In this document: one piece after another, positions 14,267 through 22,984 of the stretch
How positions within the stretch are numbered: position 1 is the first letter of the stretch
Layout of the letters: every line of letters begins with the position of its first letter
From: an uncultured Clostridia bacterium
Lineage (GTDB): Bacteria; Bacillota; Clostridia; Christensenellales; Borkfalkiaceae
Assembly (NCBI GenBank): GCA_934247935.1
Contig: CAKQKE010000002.1
Location: 248,001 to 312,000 of the forward strand
Direction: 5' to 3'
DNA: 64,000 bases
Translations under genes and position numbers: made by a program
The notes under the pieces: model-generated
The model's database searches: none
Told to the model about the DNA's origin: nothing
What the model saw: the letters and a program-made list of their open reading frames with translations, nothing else

Positions 14267-16153
14267 ATGAAAAATACTAAAGTCAAAGAAAAAACAGGTC
14301 AAATAGTATTTACGGCGACGGCGATTATTTGTGTAATCGCCGTTATTGCCATATTTATATTTATGTTTGTAAAAAGTTTGCCCGCGTTTAAAAAGATAGG
14401 CGTGTTTAATTTCGTATTCGGCGACACCTGGTCTCCCAGCAAATACGACACTTACGACTCTGCCCTTTCCGGTACTTACGGCGTATTCAAAATGATTGTA
14501 AGCACGTTTGCCGCCACCGTAGGCGCGCTGATTTTCGGCGGCACGCTCGGATATTTCACGGCGGTGTTCATCGCTTTTTACTGTCCTAAAAGACTTAAAA
14601 AAGCAATTTCTTCCACGATAAACTTGCTTGCGGGTATTCCGTCGGTTGTGTACGGATTCTTCGGAATAGTGTTTTTATTGCCCTTGCTTGCATATATCGC
14701 ACCCAACAACGGCAGCGGACTTCTGGCAACGTCGCTTATACTCGGCATTATGATATTGCCTACCGTTGTTTCGCTTTCAAAAACAAGTCTCGAGGCAGTG
14801 CCCCGCTCTTATTACGAAGGCGCGCTCGCACTCGGTTCGACCCACTCCAAAGCGGTGTTCGGCACGGTGACGAAAGCGGCTAAATCCGGCATAACGGCGT
14901 CGCTCGTGTTAGGCATAGGGCGCGCTTTGGGCGAAACGATGGCTGTAATGATGGTGGCGGGCAACTCCGTCGCTTACCCGAATACTTTGTTCAACAGTTT
15001 CCGTGTTCTTACGGCAAACATAGTAATGGAAATGAGTTATGCCGGCGAAGTACAGTTGGGCGCGCTTGTCGCAACGGGTGTAGTACTGCTCGTTTTCGTG
15101 CTTTTGGTCAACCTTGCATTTGCCGCAATATCTAAAAAAAACGTTTTGAGCGCAACCGCCGGCAACGGTTTTTGGAGTAAACTATTGTGTAAATTACACA
15201 TCAAATCCAAATCGCCCGACAAAGCCGAAAAAACCGATAAAAAAGGGAAACAAAACAAAAACAGATATTTAATAAAGATTAAAGACTTTTTCGCTATATT
15301 AAAATACAAAATGAAAACAGCGTCTATAGGCGCAGGTGCGGCGATAGGCTCGGGTATAATCGCAAGCGCGGCACTTTTACTCGTGATAGGTTTCGTACTT
15401 ATAAAAGGCACGCCGCACCTGATTAAAAACCCGCATTTGCTGTTTGGCAAATACGATTTCAGCAGCGAGAAAATAACGATTCTCCCCTCTATAGTTACCA
15501 CGCTTATGACTGTTGCGTTGAGTCTTTTGATTGCAGTACCGATAGGCGTTTGCACGGCGATTTACTTAAACGAATACGCTAAAAAACGCAACGTTTTCAT
15601 CAAAATAATCCGCGGTGCAATAGACCTTTTAAACGGCGTTCCGTCAATCGTTTACGGACTTTTCGGCATGATTACTTTCGTCGCTCTTATAAAAAACAGA
15701 AGCACGATTTTAGCGGGTTCGCTCACGGTGGGAATAATGCTTTTGCCGACGATAGTACGTTCTACCGAAGAAAGCCTTAAATCGGTGCAAGACAGTTTGC
15801 GTGAAGGCAGTTTCGCCCTCGGCGCAGGCAAAATGCGCACGATATTCAAAATCGTTCTGCCATCCGCTTTGCCCGGCATTATGTCGGCTATAATACTCAG
15901 CATGGGCAGAGTTATTTCCGAATCCGCTCCATTTATTTACACGATGGGCTCGGTAATTTCGGCTGTGCCCAAGGGATATTTCGACAGCAACGCCACCCTT
16001 GCGGTTGCCCTTTATCGTCTTTCGGGCGAGGGCTGGTACATAAACGAAGCATATGCAACGGCAGTGGTTCTGGTTATACTCGTGCTGGGGTTAAACCTTT
16101 TGGCGGAACTCATCGCAGGTAAACTCAACAAGAAATTGCAAGGAGATAAATAA
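14267..16153 (+). CDS. pstCA: Phosphate ABC transporter permease, PstC-PstA fusion
   Basis: A 628-residue membrane protein joining both phosphate permeases in one chain. PstC (about 1-300) contains NLLAGIPSVVYGFFGIVF and the coupling-loop region LGIGRALGETMAVMMVAGN. A charged Lys-rich cytoplasmic linker (about 300-345) leads into PstA (about 345-628) with DLLNGVPSIVYGLFGMI and GRVISESAPFIYTMG. Each half has about six hydrophobic segments. Separate pstC and pstA genes are usual. It starts 18 bases after pstS without a clear Shine-Dalgarno and overlaps the pstB start by one base, consistent with coupled translation. Confidence 0.95.
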   Translation: MKNTKVKEKTGQIVFTATAIICVIAVIAIFIFMFVKSLPAFKKIGVFNFVFGDTWSPSKYDTYDSALSGTYGVFKMIVSTFAATVGALIFGGTLGYFTAVFIAFYCPKRLKKAISSTINLLAGIPSVVYGFFGIVFLLPLLAYIAPNNGSGLLATSLILGIMILPTVVSLSKTSLEAVPRSYYEGALALGSTHSKAVFGTVTKAAKSGITASLVLGIGRALGETMAVMMVAGNSVAYPNTLFNSFRVLTANIVMEMSYAGEVQLGALVATGVVLLVFVLLVNLAFAAISKKNVLSATAGNGFWSKLLCKLHIKSKSPDKAEKTDKKGKQNKNRYLIKIKDFFAILKYKMKTASIGAGAAIGSGIIASAALLLVIGFVLIKGTPHLIKNPHLLFGKYDFSSEKITILPSIVTTLMTVALSLLIAVPIGVCTAIYLNEYAKKRNVFIKIIRGAIDLLNGVPSIVYGLFGMITFVALIKNRSTILAGSLTVGIMLLPTIVRSTEESLKSVQDSLREGSFALGAGKMRTIFKIVLPSALPGIMSAIILSMGRVISESAPFIYTMGSVISAVPKGYFDSNATLAVALYRLSGEGWYINEAYATAVVLVILVLGLNLLAELIAGKLNKKLQGDK

Positions 16154-16932
16154 TGAAAAAACAAAACGTAATAAACGAGTACGGGCAAAGCGTTTCGGTA
16201 AAAAACGCCAATCTTTGGTACGGAGATTTTCAGGCGATTAAAAATATAAACATAGAAATACCCGAAAAACAAGTTACGGCGTTTATAGGTCCTTCCGGTT
16301 GCGGCAAATCGACGTTCTTAAAGTGCTTTAACCGAATGAACGACTTGATTGACGGCTGTAAAATAACGGGCGAATTTTTAATTGGAAACACCGATATTTA
16401 CGGCAAAACGGACGTAAACGAATTGAGAAAAAACGTGGGTATGGTCTTTCAGAAACCAAACCCCTTCCCCATGAGCGTGTACGACAACATAGCGTACGGA
16501 CCGAGGACTTTCGGCAAAGTAAAGCGTGCGGCTCTTGATGAAATTGTGGAAAAATCGCTCCGTCAGGCGGCAATGTGGGACGAACTTAAAGACAGACTCA
16601 ATAAATCCGCTTTGGGACTTTCCGGCGGACAACAGCAAAGGCTTTGTATAGCGCGTTCTTTGGCGGCAAACCCCAAAATTCTTTTAATGGACGAACCGAC
16701 TTCCGCGCTCGACCCCATCTCTACGGGTAAAATAGAAGAACTCATCGAAGAACTGAAAAATCAAGTCACGATAGTAATAGTCACGCACAACATGCAACAA
16801 GCGACGAGAATTGCCGACAAAACGGCGTTTTTCCTGCTCGGCGAACTTATCGAATACGGCGATACCGACGATATTTTCACTTCTCCCAAGGACGAACGCA
16901 CCGAAAGGTATATAACGGGAAGATTCGGCTAA
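16153..16932 (+). CDS. pstB: Phosphate ABC transporter ATP-binding protein PstB
   Basis: A 259-residue ATPase that powers the Pst phosphate importer. It shows Walker A GPSGCGKST, the PstB-typical FLKCFNRMNDLI, Q-loop MVFQKPNPFPMSVYDNIAYG, signature LSGGQQQRLCIARSLA and Walker B ILLMDEPTSALDPIS. Length is standard. The ATG overlaps the pstCA stop by one base and lies behind AAGGAGATAAAT. A 217-base gap containing a fold-back structure separates it from phoU. Confidence 0.97.
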   Translation: MKKQNVINEYGQSVSVKNANLWYGDFQAIKNINIEIPEKQVTAFIGPSGCGKSTFLKCFNRMNDLIDGCKITGEFLIGNTDIYGKTDVNELRKNVGMVFQKPNPFPMSVYDNIAYGPRTFGKVKRAALDEIVEKSLRQAAMWDELKDRLNKSALGLSGGQQQRLCIARSLAANPKILLMDEPTSALDPISTGKIEELIEELKNQVTIVIVTHNMQQATRIADKTAFFLLGELIEYGDTDDIFTSPKDERTERYITGRFG

Positions 16933-16956
16933 ATTTTTGTTTTGTAATACCTGTCG

Positions 16957-17064
16957 GGGCGTGACCTGGCGGTATATTGCGGCTTATATACACGTTTAAA
17001 AACGTGCGCATATATAAACTCGGATTTGACTCCGCTGAATATGCTCTGACCCCGCCGATAATTT
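16957..17064 (+). repeat. Fold-back element between pstB and phoU
   Basis: An imperfect hairpin of roughly 105 bases. The outer arms CGGGG/CCCCG, middle arms GCGG/CCGC with adjoining TATATT/AATATG, and inner arms TATATA-ACGTTT/AAACGT-ATATA pair around a two-base loop. It may be an RNA-processing or mRNA-stability element splitting the pst and pho halves, or a small inserted repeat. Confidence 0.5.
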
Positions 17065-17149
17065 GCGTTTTTATTGTCAAGATTACAAACGGCTTTTACA
17101 GCGATTGATTTTTTTATTAAATAAATGTATAATTAAGGAGAAAATTAAA

Positions 17150-17803
17150 ATGTCGATAAGAAAAATATTTGAAGAAGAACTCGCAGGACTTAAAACCGAA
17201 CTCGTAGAAATGTGCAGACTTACCGAGCAAATGATTGACAACGCCATTATCGCACTTGTCAATCGGGACAGAGAACTCGGTAAAAGCATCGGTCAGGCGG
17301 ATAAGCGCGTGGACGAATACGAAATGGATATAGAAAAACGTTGCATGCGCATACTTTTAAAGCAACAACCCGTCGCAAAAGATTTCAGAGAGGTATCCAC
17401 TGCCCTCAAAATGATAACAGACATCGAGCGGTTCGGCGACCAGGCGAGCGATATAGGCGATTTAGTATACACTATGCCGGGCGATAAATACATTAAAAAG
17501 TTGGATCACATCACGGCAATGGGCAATCTCGCGGTAAAAATGGTGAGACAAAGCGTGGATTCGTTTATCGCCAACAACGAAACGCTTGCCGATGAAGTGA
17601 TTAAACTCGACGACAAAATGGACGAACTGTTTTTGACGGTAAAAACCGAACTTATCGAACTGATTAAAAAGGACGGCAAAAACGGCGACCAGGCAATAGA
17701 ACTTATGATGGTTGCAAAATATTTAGAGCGTATAGGCGACCATGCGGTAAACGTTGCCGAATGGACGAAATATAACGAAACGGGAGTGCACGAAAAATTC
17801 TGA
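17150..17803 (+). CDS. phoU: Phosphate signalling protein PhoU
   Basis: A 217-residue all-helical cytosolic protein linking the Pst transporter to the PhoR kinase and restraining the phosphate response. Both three-helix repeats are present, with the metal-site type motifs DRELGKSIGQADKRVDEYE and KYLERIGDHAVNVAEW. The start at 17150 follows AAGGAG; a further upstream in-frame ATG at 17063 has no ribosome-binding site. The TGA overlaps the ATG of the response regulator by one base, so the two are translationally coupled. Confidence 0.95.
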   Translation: MSIRKIFEEELAGLKTELVEMCRLTEQMIDNAIIALVNRDRELGKSIGQADKRVDEYEMDIEKRCMRILLKQQPVAKDFREVSTALKMITDIERFGDQASDIGDLVYTMPGDKYIKKLDHITAMGNLAVKMVRQSVDSFIANNETLADEVIKLDDKMDELFLTVKTELIELIKKDGKNGDQAIELMMVAKYLERIGDHAVNVAEWTKYNETGVHEKF

Positions 17804-18468
17804 TGAAAGAAATGATTTATATCGTCGAAGACGACGAAGGAATGCAGGAAGTATACGAAGGCGCATTCGAGCAAGATTATCAAACCAAAATTTTTGACAA
17901 CGGAAAAGATTTTTTCGAGGTATTCAATCTCAAAAAGCCCGATTTGATTATTCTTGATATAATGCTGCCCGAAGTCGACGGCTTTACCATACTTACCGAA
18001 ATAAGAAAAGTCGACGAAAAAGTGCCCGTCATTTGCGTGAGCGCAAAATCGGACGAAATAAGTTTTGTAAAAGGTTTAAACAAGGGCGCGGACGATTATA
18101 TGGCAAAACCATTCTCCGTTTTAGAACTTTTGGCGAGAGTAAAGACAAATTTGCGCCGTGCAAAACTTTACGTGACAAACGCCGACGGTTTTGCGGTGGA
18201 TAACAACGTATACAAAATTTTTTACAACGACAAAGACCTCGGTCTTACCATAAAAGAATTTTTACTTTTAAAATTGCTCATCGGCAAAGCGGGCGTAACC
18301 GTGTCGAGAGACGAATTGTTCCGCGAAGTGTGGGGCGAAGACTATATGGGCGAAACGAGAACGCTCGATATGCACGTCGCCGCCATAAGGGAAAAAATTA
18401 AACAAGCGGGAGGAAACAACCGTATCGTTACCGTAAGAGGTATCGGCTACCGTTTTGAAAACACATGA
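17803..18468 (+). CDS. phoP: PhoP/PhoB-type response regulator
   Basis: A 221-residue OmpR-family regulator. The receiver domain (1-120) has acidic pocket EDDEG, phosphoacceptor Asp in LIILDIMLPEVDG (near residue 51) and Lys in DDYMAKPFS. The C-terminal winged helix (about 128-221) includes LTIKEFLLLKLL and RIVTVRGIGYRFE. Its place between phoU and a PAS-containing kinase, downstream of pst genes with PhoP-like boxes, supports control of phosphate starvation genes. It overlaps phoU by one base and phoR by four. Confidence 0.93.
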   Translation: MKEMIYIVEDDEGMQEVYEGAFEQDYQTKIFDNGKDFFEVFNLKKPDLIILDIMLPEVDGFTILTEIRKVDEKVPVICVSAKSDEISFVKGLNKGADDYMAKPFSVLELLARVKTNLRRAKLYVTNADGFAVDNNVYKIFYNDKDLGLTIKEFLLLKLLIGKAGVTVSRDELFREVWGEDYMGETRTLDMHVAAIREKIKQAGGNNRIVTVRGIGYRFENT

Positions 18469-20180
18469 AAAAGAAAACTTTCTGGCAAATTTTTCTCTTG
18501 ACCGCGGTGTGCATTTCGATTTTATTCGTGTACGGAATAATCGCGGTAAACGCCAACTCGAAAAATATAATTAAAAAACGCCTTGCGGAAGAAACCAAAC
18601 TTGCCTGCTCGCTCGTCAATTCGACCGATGATTTTGAAAACCTTTCAAGTTATAAAGGCGACAACGGTTTCAGAATAACCGTCATCGATTTAGAGGGAAA
18701 CGTGCTTTTCGACAGCGACACGCAGTCCCCGCTCGAAAGCCACATCGATCGTGAAGAAATACGCGCCGCCATAAACGGCAAACCCAGGGCGTTGGAAAGA
18801 TATTCCGAAACGCTCGGCTATGAAATGACGTATTACGCCTTGAAAACTCAAATAAACGACCCGTCTTCAACCGAGCCGAAAACCATAATTTTGCGTCTGG
18901 CGGTAAAATCGAGCGAAATATATAATTATATGGGCATTACGATACCCGTTCTTATCGTCGTGCTTGTGATTTCGCTTATATTTTCCTTTATTTTTTCAAG
19001 CGTCATTTCCGAAAAAGTCACCAACAAAATCAACGACGTCGGCAAAAGTCTGCGCAGTTTAAACAACGGAAATTACGTGCCTATAAGCACAAACTCCACC
19101 GAGCCTGAACTTTATTCCGTCCTCAACGAAATAAACGACCTCAACTCGAGTACACACAAACTTATTCAGACCGAAACGGAAGAACGAGCAAAACTCAACA
19201 CCGTGCTTGAAAATATTTCTCAAGGAATTATCGCTATCGATAAAAACAACTGCGTCATATTTACAAACCGCAGCGCGCTCGATATTTTCGGTTGTCCGGG
19301 CGAAGAAAGCGGTAAAGATATCGTCTTTTTAATCGACGATTATACTCTTTGCGGAATGATTGCGCAACGTCTGAACGAGAATTGCGCTTTTGAATACAAT
19401 TACCGCGGCGCAGAACTTTCTGTCGCGATTAAAAAAGCGGACGATTTGACCGAACAAGGCGACGTTCGTTCGATAATCATCATTACCGATATCACAAAGG
19501 AAAAAGAGATTGCAAAACAAAAAAGCGACTTTTTCGCCAACGCCTCGCACGAACTCAAAACGCCCGTTGCCGTAATGCAAGGACTTTCCGAACTTTTGCT
19601 TGCGAAAGATTTGGACGAAGGCTCTAAAAAACAAGTGGACAGAATACACAAAGAAAGTTTGCGCTTGTCGTCGCTTATCTCGGATATGCTTAAATTAAGT
19701 CGTCTGGAAAGCGGAGACGTTTTTGACGAAGTAACGACAGAAGTAGACCTGAACGCAACGACAAAAGAAGTGCTTACAGAACTATCGTCTAAAATCGACG
19801 AAAAACACCTTACGGCAACCGTAACCGGAAGCGGAACCATACTCGGCGACTGCAAAAAGATTTACGAACTTATCGAAAACCTTTTAAGCAATGCGGTAAA
19901 TTACAACAAGGAAAACGGCGAAATAACGGTAAATATTACCGATTTACAGAATACGGTTGTCTTAAAAGTGACAGACACGGGCATCGGTATTGAAAAGGAA
20001 AATATACCCAGACTTTGCGAAAGATTTTACCGTGTAGATAAATCACGTTCTAAAAAAACGGGCGGCACGGGCTTGGGTCTCGCAATTGTAAAGCATATTT
20101 GCGCTTTATACAACGCTTCTTTATCAATCGAAAGCGACTTGGGCTTAGGCACTACCGTAACCGTGACTTTTAAAAAGTAA
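18465..20180 (+). CDS. phoR: PhoR-type sensor histidine kinase
   Basis: A 571-residue membrane kinase. TM1 covers about 8-28, an extracytoplasmic loop about 29-152, TM2 about 153-178, then HAMP, a PAS domain (about 235-340), HisKA with phosphoacceptor His in FFANASHELKTPVAVMQG, and HATPase with N-box LIENLLSNAVNYN, G1 VTDTGIGIEKEN and G2 KTGGTGLGLAIVK. This is the classic PhoR layout. It overlaps phoP by four bases (ATGA). In PhoR proteins the PAS/HAMP region receives the PhoU-Pst signal; that the same occurs here is inference. A strong bidirectional terminator follows. Confidence 0.94.
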   Translation: MKKKTFWQIFLLTAVCISILFVYGIIAVNANSKNIIKKRLAEETKLACSLVNSTDDFENLSSYKGDNGFRITVIDLEGNVLFDSDTQSPLESHIDREEIRAAINGKPRALERYSETLGYEMTYYALKTQINDPSSTEPKTIILRLAVKSSEIYNYMGITIPVLIVVLVISLIFSFIFSSVISEKVTNKINDVGKSLRSLNNGNYVPISTNSTEPELYSVLNEINDLNSSTHKLIQTETEERAKLNTVLENISQGIIAIDKNNCVIFTNRSALDIFGCPGEESGKDIVFLIDDYTLCGMIAQRLNENCAFEYNYRGAELSVAIKKADDLTEQGDVRSIIIITDITKEKEIAKQKSDFFANASHELKTPVAVMQGLSELLLAKDLDEGSKKQVDRIHKESLRLSSLISDMLKLSRLESGDVFDEVTTEVDLNATTKEVLTELSSKIDEKHLTATVTGSGTILGDCKKIYELIENLLSNAVNYNKENGEITVNITDLQNTVVLKVTDTGIGIEKENIPRLCERFYRVDKSRSKKTGGTGLGLAIVKHICALYNASLSIESDLGLGTTVTVTFKK

Positions 20181-20213
20181 AACGCAATAATTACAACGTA
20201 TATAAAACACATA

Positions 20214-20249
20214 AAAACGCGGCATAGAGATTTAGCCATGCCGCGTTTA
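20214..20249 (+). terminator. Bidirectional terminator between phoR and the DNA glycosylase gene
   Basis: The stem AAACGCGGCAT/ATGCCGCGTTT is A-rich on one side and T-rich on the other and serves the two convergent genes. Confidence 0.9.
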
Positions 20250-20267
20250 ATTTTGTCTTAAACTTAA

Positions 20268-21131
20268 TTATTTTGCCGCGTTTACGTCATACGTATGCTG
20301 ATTTTCGGTCAGAACGTTGCGTTTATAATGAAACATATATTGTTGAATTATGCCGGCGTACTCGGGGAATTTATTTAAAAAGAACATCGTGATTTTATTT
20401 CTGTCGGTCTCTTTCCCGCTAAAATCTTCCCTGTATATTTTTTCAATCCATGTGTCCACGGGGAAAGAGTCCATCTTGTGAAAGCCGAACAAAACTATGC
20501 AGTCGGCGACCTTCGGTCCTATACCGTTAAACGACAAAAGCGTTTTTTTTAACGTCTGGGTGTCGTAATTTTCCCACGACTTAATATCATCCACGTTCAG
20601 AGTGTTTGATACCGAACACATAAATTTATCCCTATAACCAAAGCCGAGACCTTTAAAAAACGCTTCGTTTTGCTCTTTCAATACCTGCGTTTTGGGAAAA
20701 GTATTCCATTTTACGCCCATAAACTCTTTTTCTTCGCCAAGCGCGGCGCACAGCCTTTCGATTATACCCGTAATTCTGGGGATATTATTGTTTTGCGACA
20801 CTATAAACGAGTAAATCATTTCTTCTTTGCCTTGTTTAAGCATGCGTATGCCCTTTCCGCTTTCTGCCGCGTTAATTAAAAAAGGTATGCCCGTGTTTAT
20901 AGCCGACAAATAGGCTTTTTTATAATCGAAGTTTAAATCGAAATACTCTTCAAAGTAGTCTGTATCTTCGCTTTGAATATACGCATTGCCGTCTTTATTG
21001 AATACGTATGCTGCTTTTTCGGCAGAAAACACCAGATATCCTTCCTTAAACGGTCTGTATCTGAACACTTGTCCGCACGTAAGCGTGTCGGTAAAATTTA
21101 AAAATTCACCGCTGTAAATTCTTGTTTGCAT
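20268..21131 (-). CDS. ogg: 8-oxoguanine DNA glycosylase, OGG1 type
   Basis: A 287-residue DNA repair glycosylase/AP lyase that removes 8-oxoguanine. The N-terminal OGG domain (TLTCGQVFRYRPFKEGY) is followed by the HhH-GPD domain. The helix-hairpin-helix FNGIGPKVADCIVLFGF provides catalytic Lys207, and Asp226 lies in FPVDTWIEKIY, matching Lys249 and Asp268 of human OGG1. GAGG precedes the ATG. The last codons overlap a sequence resembling the dispersed palindrome (20283-20299), so the C-terminal tail may have been altered by a repeat copy. It is monocistronic. Confidence 0.93.
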   Translation of the reverse strand: MQTRIYSGEFLNFTDTLTCGQVFRYRPFKEGYLVFSAEKAAYVFNKDGNAYIQSEDTDYFEEYFDLNFDYKKAYLSAINTGIPFLINAAESGKGIRMLKQGKEEMIYSFIVSQNNNIPRITGIIERLCAALGEEKEFMGVKWNTFPKTQVLKEQNEAFFKGLGFGYRDKFMCSVSNTLNVDDIKSWENYDTQTLKKTLLSFNGIGPKVADCIVLFGFHKMDSFPVDTWIEKIYREDFSGKETDRNKITMFFLNKFPEYAGIIQQYMFHYKRNVLTENQHTYDVNAAK

Positions 21132-21276
21132 AACTTACCTCTTTTGTTTAACCACATTTTCCCATATAATAATTGCCGATCTGTAATAATCGCCGCATTT
21201 GTTCCGCAACGCGCAAACAATCTCCGTTAAACGAAACGACAAAACAATATAGATAAAAATGCTTACATATGAAAAC

Positions 21277-21299
21277 GAGGTCGCTTTAAATGCGACCTC
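21277..21299 (-). terminator. Terminator of the rplU-rpmA operon
   Basis: The perfect stem GAGGTCGC/GCGACCTC is followed on the minus strand by CGTTTTC. The T-run is short. Confidence 0.7.
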
Positions 21300-21307
21300 A
21301 TAATTAA

Positions 21308-21580
21308 TTATTTTGCGTATACGCTTACTTGCTTTTTATCTTTGCCCTTTCTCTCGAATTTAACTACTCCGTCAATGAGAGCGTACAAAGTGTCGTCGCT
21401 GCCGATACCAACGTTGTTACCGGGATGAATCTTCGTTCCTCTTTGTCTTACGAGAATGTTGCCTGCCAACACCGCTTGACCGTCGGCACGTTTAGTACCC
21501 AAACGTTTTGCAGCACTATCACGACCGTTTCTCGAACTACCGACACCTTTTTTATGAGCAAATAATGTGAATAAAAACAT
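21308..21580 (-). CDS. rpmA: 50S ribosomal protein L27
   Basis: A 90-residue ribosomal protein placed near the peptidyl-transferase centre. The body (HKKGVGSSRNGRDSAAKRLG) is canonical. It starts with the short extension MFLFTLFA, comparable to the Firmicutes extension removed by the Prp protease after FA so that His-Lys-Lys-Gly becomes the mature N-terminus. AGGAGG precedes the start. Unlike the common rplU-prp-rpmA order, only 30 bases separate rplU from rpmA and no prp gene lies between them. Confidence 0.97.
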   Translation of the reverse strand: MFLFTLFAHKKGVGSSRNGRDSAAKRLGTKRADGQAVLAGNILVRQRGTKIHPGNNVGIGSDDTLYALIDGVVKFERKGKDKKQVSVYAK

Positions 21581-21610
21581 ATTATTTAACCTCCTGTATG
21601 ATATTGAAAA

Positions 21611-21919
21611 TTACTTTGCAGCGATCTCTTGGATTTTCACTGCAGTAAACGGCTGTCTGTGACCTTGTTTCTTTCTTTCGTTCTTTTTCGACTTATACTT
21701 ATACACGATAATCTTTTTATCTTTACCTTGTTGCATAACTTCGCCGACAGCCTTGAAAGAAGCAACTTCACTTCCTACTTTGATGCCGTTTTCGTCGGAT
21801 ACGAGCAAAACGTTGAATTCTACTTTATCGCCGACGTTTGCCTTAAGTTTTTCAAACTTAACAACTTCGCCGACCTTTACAGAATACTGTTTGCAGCCGT
21901 TTTCGATAATTGCGTACAT
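21611..21919 (-). CDS. rplU: 50S ribosomal protein L21
   Basis: A 102-residue 23S rRNA-binding ribosomal protein with the typical start MYAIIENGCKQYSVKVGE and the basic C-terminal signature KNERKKQGHRQPFTAVKI. It has a GGGAGG ribosome-binding site and is preceded by a structured leader behind a strong promoter. It is followed closely by rpmA, forming a two-gene operon. Confidence 0.98.
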   Translation of the reverse strand: MYAIIENGCKQYSVKVGEVVKFEKLKANVGDKVEFNVLLVSDENGIKVGSEVASFKAVGEVMQQGKDKKIIVYKYKSKKNERKKQGHRQPFTAVKIQEIAAK

Positions 21920-22006
21920 GAAATTTTACCTCCCTGTCCAATCTCGCCGTATATTTTTATAGGGTGATGATTGCTCATGCTTAGTTACCCACTCCGAGCG
22001 GTTCTT
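21920..22006 (-). promoter_or_regulatory. Probable L21 autoregulatory leader
   Basis: The roughly 85-base leader begins with CCGCTCGGAGTGG, which folds on itself, followed by arms GGGT/ACCC around AAGCATGAGCAATCATC. Structured leaders precede rplU in many Firmicutes (the L21 leader class). The assignment rests on position and shape; a covariance-model scan was not possible. Confidence 0.55.
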
Positions 22007-22010
22007 ATTA

Positions 22011-22039
22011 AGAATATCAAAATTTATGTCTTTTGTCAA
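22011..22039 (-). promoter_or_regulatory. Promoter of rplU-rpmA
   Basis: Minus-strand TTGACA (22034-22039), a 17-base spacer and TATTCT (22011-22016). Confidence 0.85.
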
Positions 22040-22100
22040 GAAAAAACGCATACTTTTCCGCATTTATCTTATACTATTATTAAAATAACGGGAGGAAGAT

Positions 22101-22538
22101 ATGGAAGATAAAAAAACTAATGCCGAAGCACTTAACAATATTTATAAAAACGCACATATAGGCTTACAGTCTATTTCAAACATAAGCCCCGAAACGCTTG
22201 ACCTCGACCTTAAAGAAGAACTTTTAAGCGAATACGAGGGATATGAAAAAATTATCGGCGAAATTTCGGGATATATGTCCGAACATTCGATAAAGCCCAA
22301 AGATATCAACCCCATGAAAAAGGCTATGCTTTGGACGGCTATAAAAATGAATTCTATCGACGATTCTAAAACCAACATTGCTCAACTTATGATTAAAGGC
22401 ACTGTTATGGGCATAACCGAACTTACCCAACTTATAAACAGCGGCGAAAGCACGCTCGATAAAGAGGTGCTTAAATTTGCGACCGATTTAAGAGACCTCG
22501 AAGAAAAATATGAGGAAAACCTTAAAAAATACCTTTAA
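22101..22538 (+). CDS. Hypothetical helical (ferritin-like?) protein
   Basis: A 145-residue, almost entirely helical soluble protein with a good GGGAGGAAG site. The pattern NNIYKNAHIGLQSISNI, then YEKIIGEISGYM, then MLWTAIKMNSIDDSKTNIAQLM resembles a small family of four-helix proteins common in Clostridia and of unknown function. No clear metal-ligand Glu/His set is visible, so a working ferritin site is doubtful. It is monocistronic and convergent with the helicase gene. Confidence 0.75.
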   Translation: MEDKKTNAEALNNIYKNAHIGLQSISNISPETLDLDLKEELLSEYEGYEKIIGEISGYMSEHSIKPKDINPMKKAMLWTAIKMNSIDDSKTNIAQLMIKGTVMGITELTQLINSGESTLDKEVLKFATDLRDLEEKYEENLKKYL

Positions 22539-22984
22539 CTTGATTTAACATTTTCCGTGTATGGATTAAAAATATAACGGTAGCCACCGTTAAAAGGTAA
22601 AAATTCAGATAATTTCTGCCGCTTTGTATAATAGTCAAATCAATGGTTACCGTCGTTTACGGGATGAAAAACTTGACGAGCGTTTCTGTTTTTGCAACCA
22701 ATAAAACTTGATTATTGTTGTCATTTTGTCACGTGCGCATATATTCATATATAATTAATTACACCCCAAAAATCGACAATGATATTCAGTTTTAACTGCA
22801 TTTTACATTGCAGTTTTATTATACGTTACTATTATCATATGTGCATATATTAAATAACGACACACACCTATTGAGATTTCTTTATCCAAACAAGAGCAAA
22901 AATATATTTGCAAATTCAGTATTTATAAATGTTTTCAAGCCATAAAATAATAGCCACGTTTTGTAAAACGTGGCTATTATTTTA
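22539..22984. other. AT-rich convergent intergenic region
   Basis: The 446-base gap holds a small palindrome AACGGT-AGCC-ACCGTT (22575-22592), GCGCATATAT-type sequences near 22736 and 22840, and the terminator of the helicase gene. No gene is supported. Confidence 0.6.
22944..22984 (-). terminator. Terminator of the helicase gene
   Basis: A near-perfect 19-bp hairpin centred on CCACGTTTTGTAAAACGTGG, T-rich on both exits. It abuts the stop codon at 22985. Confidence 0.9.
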
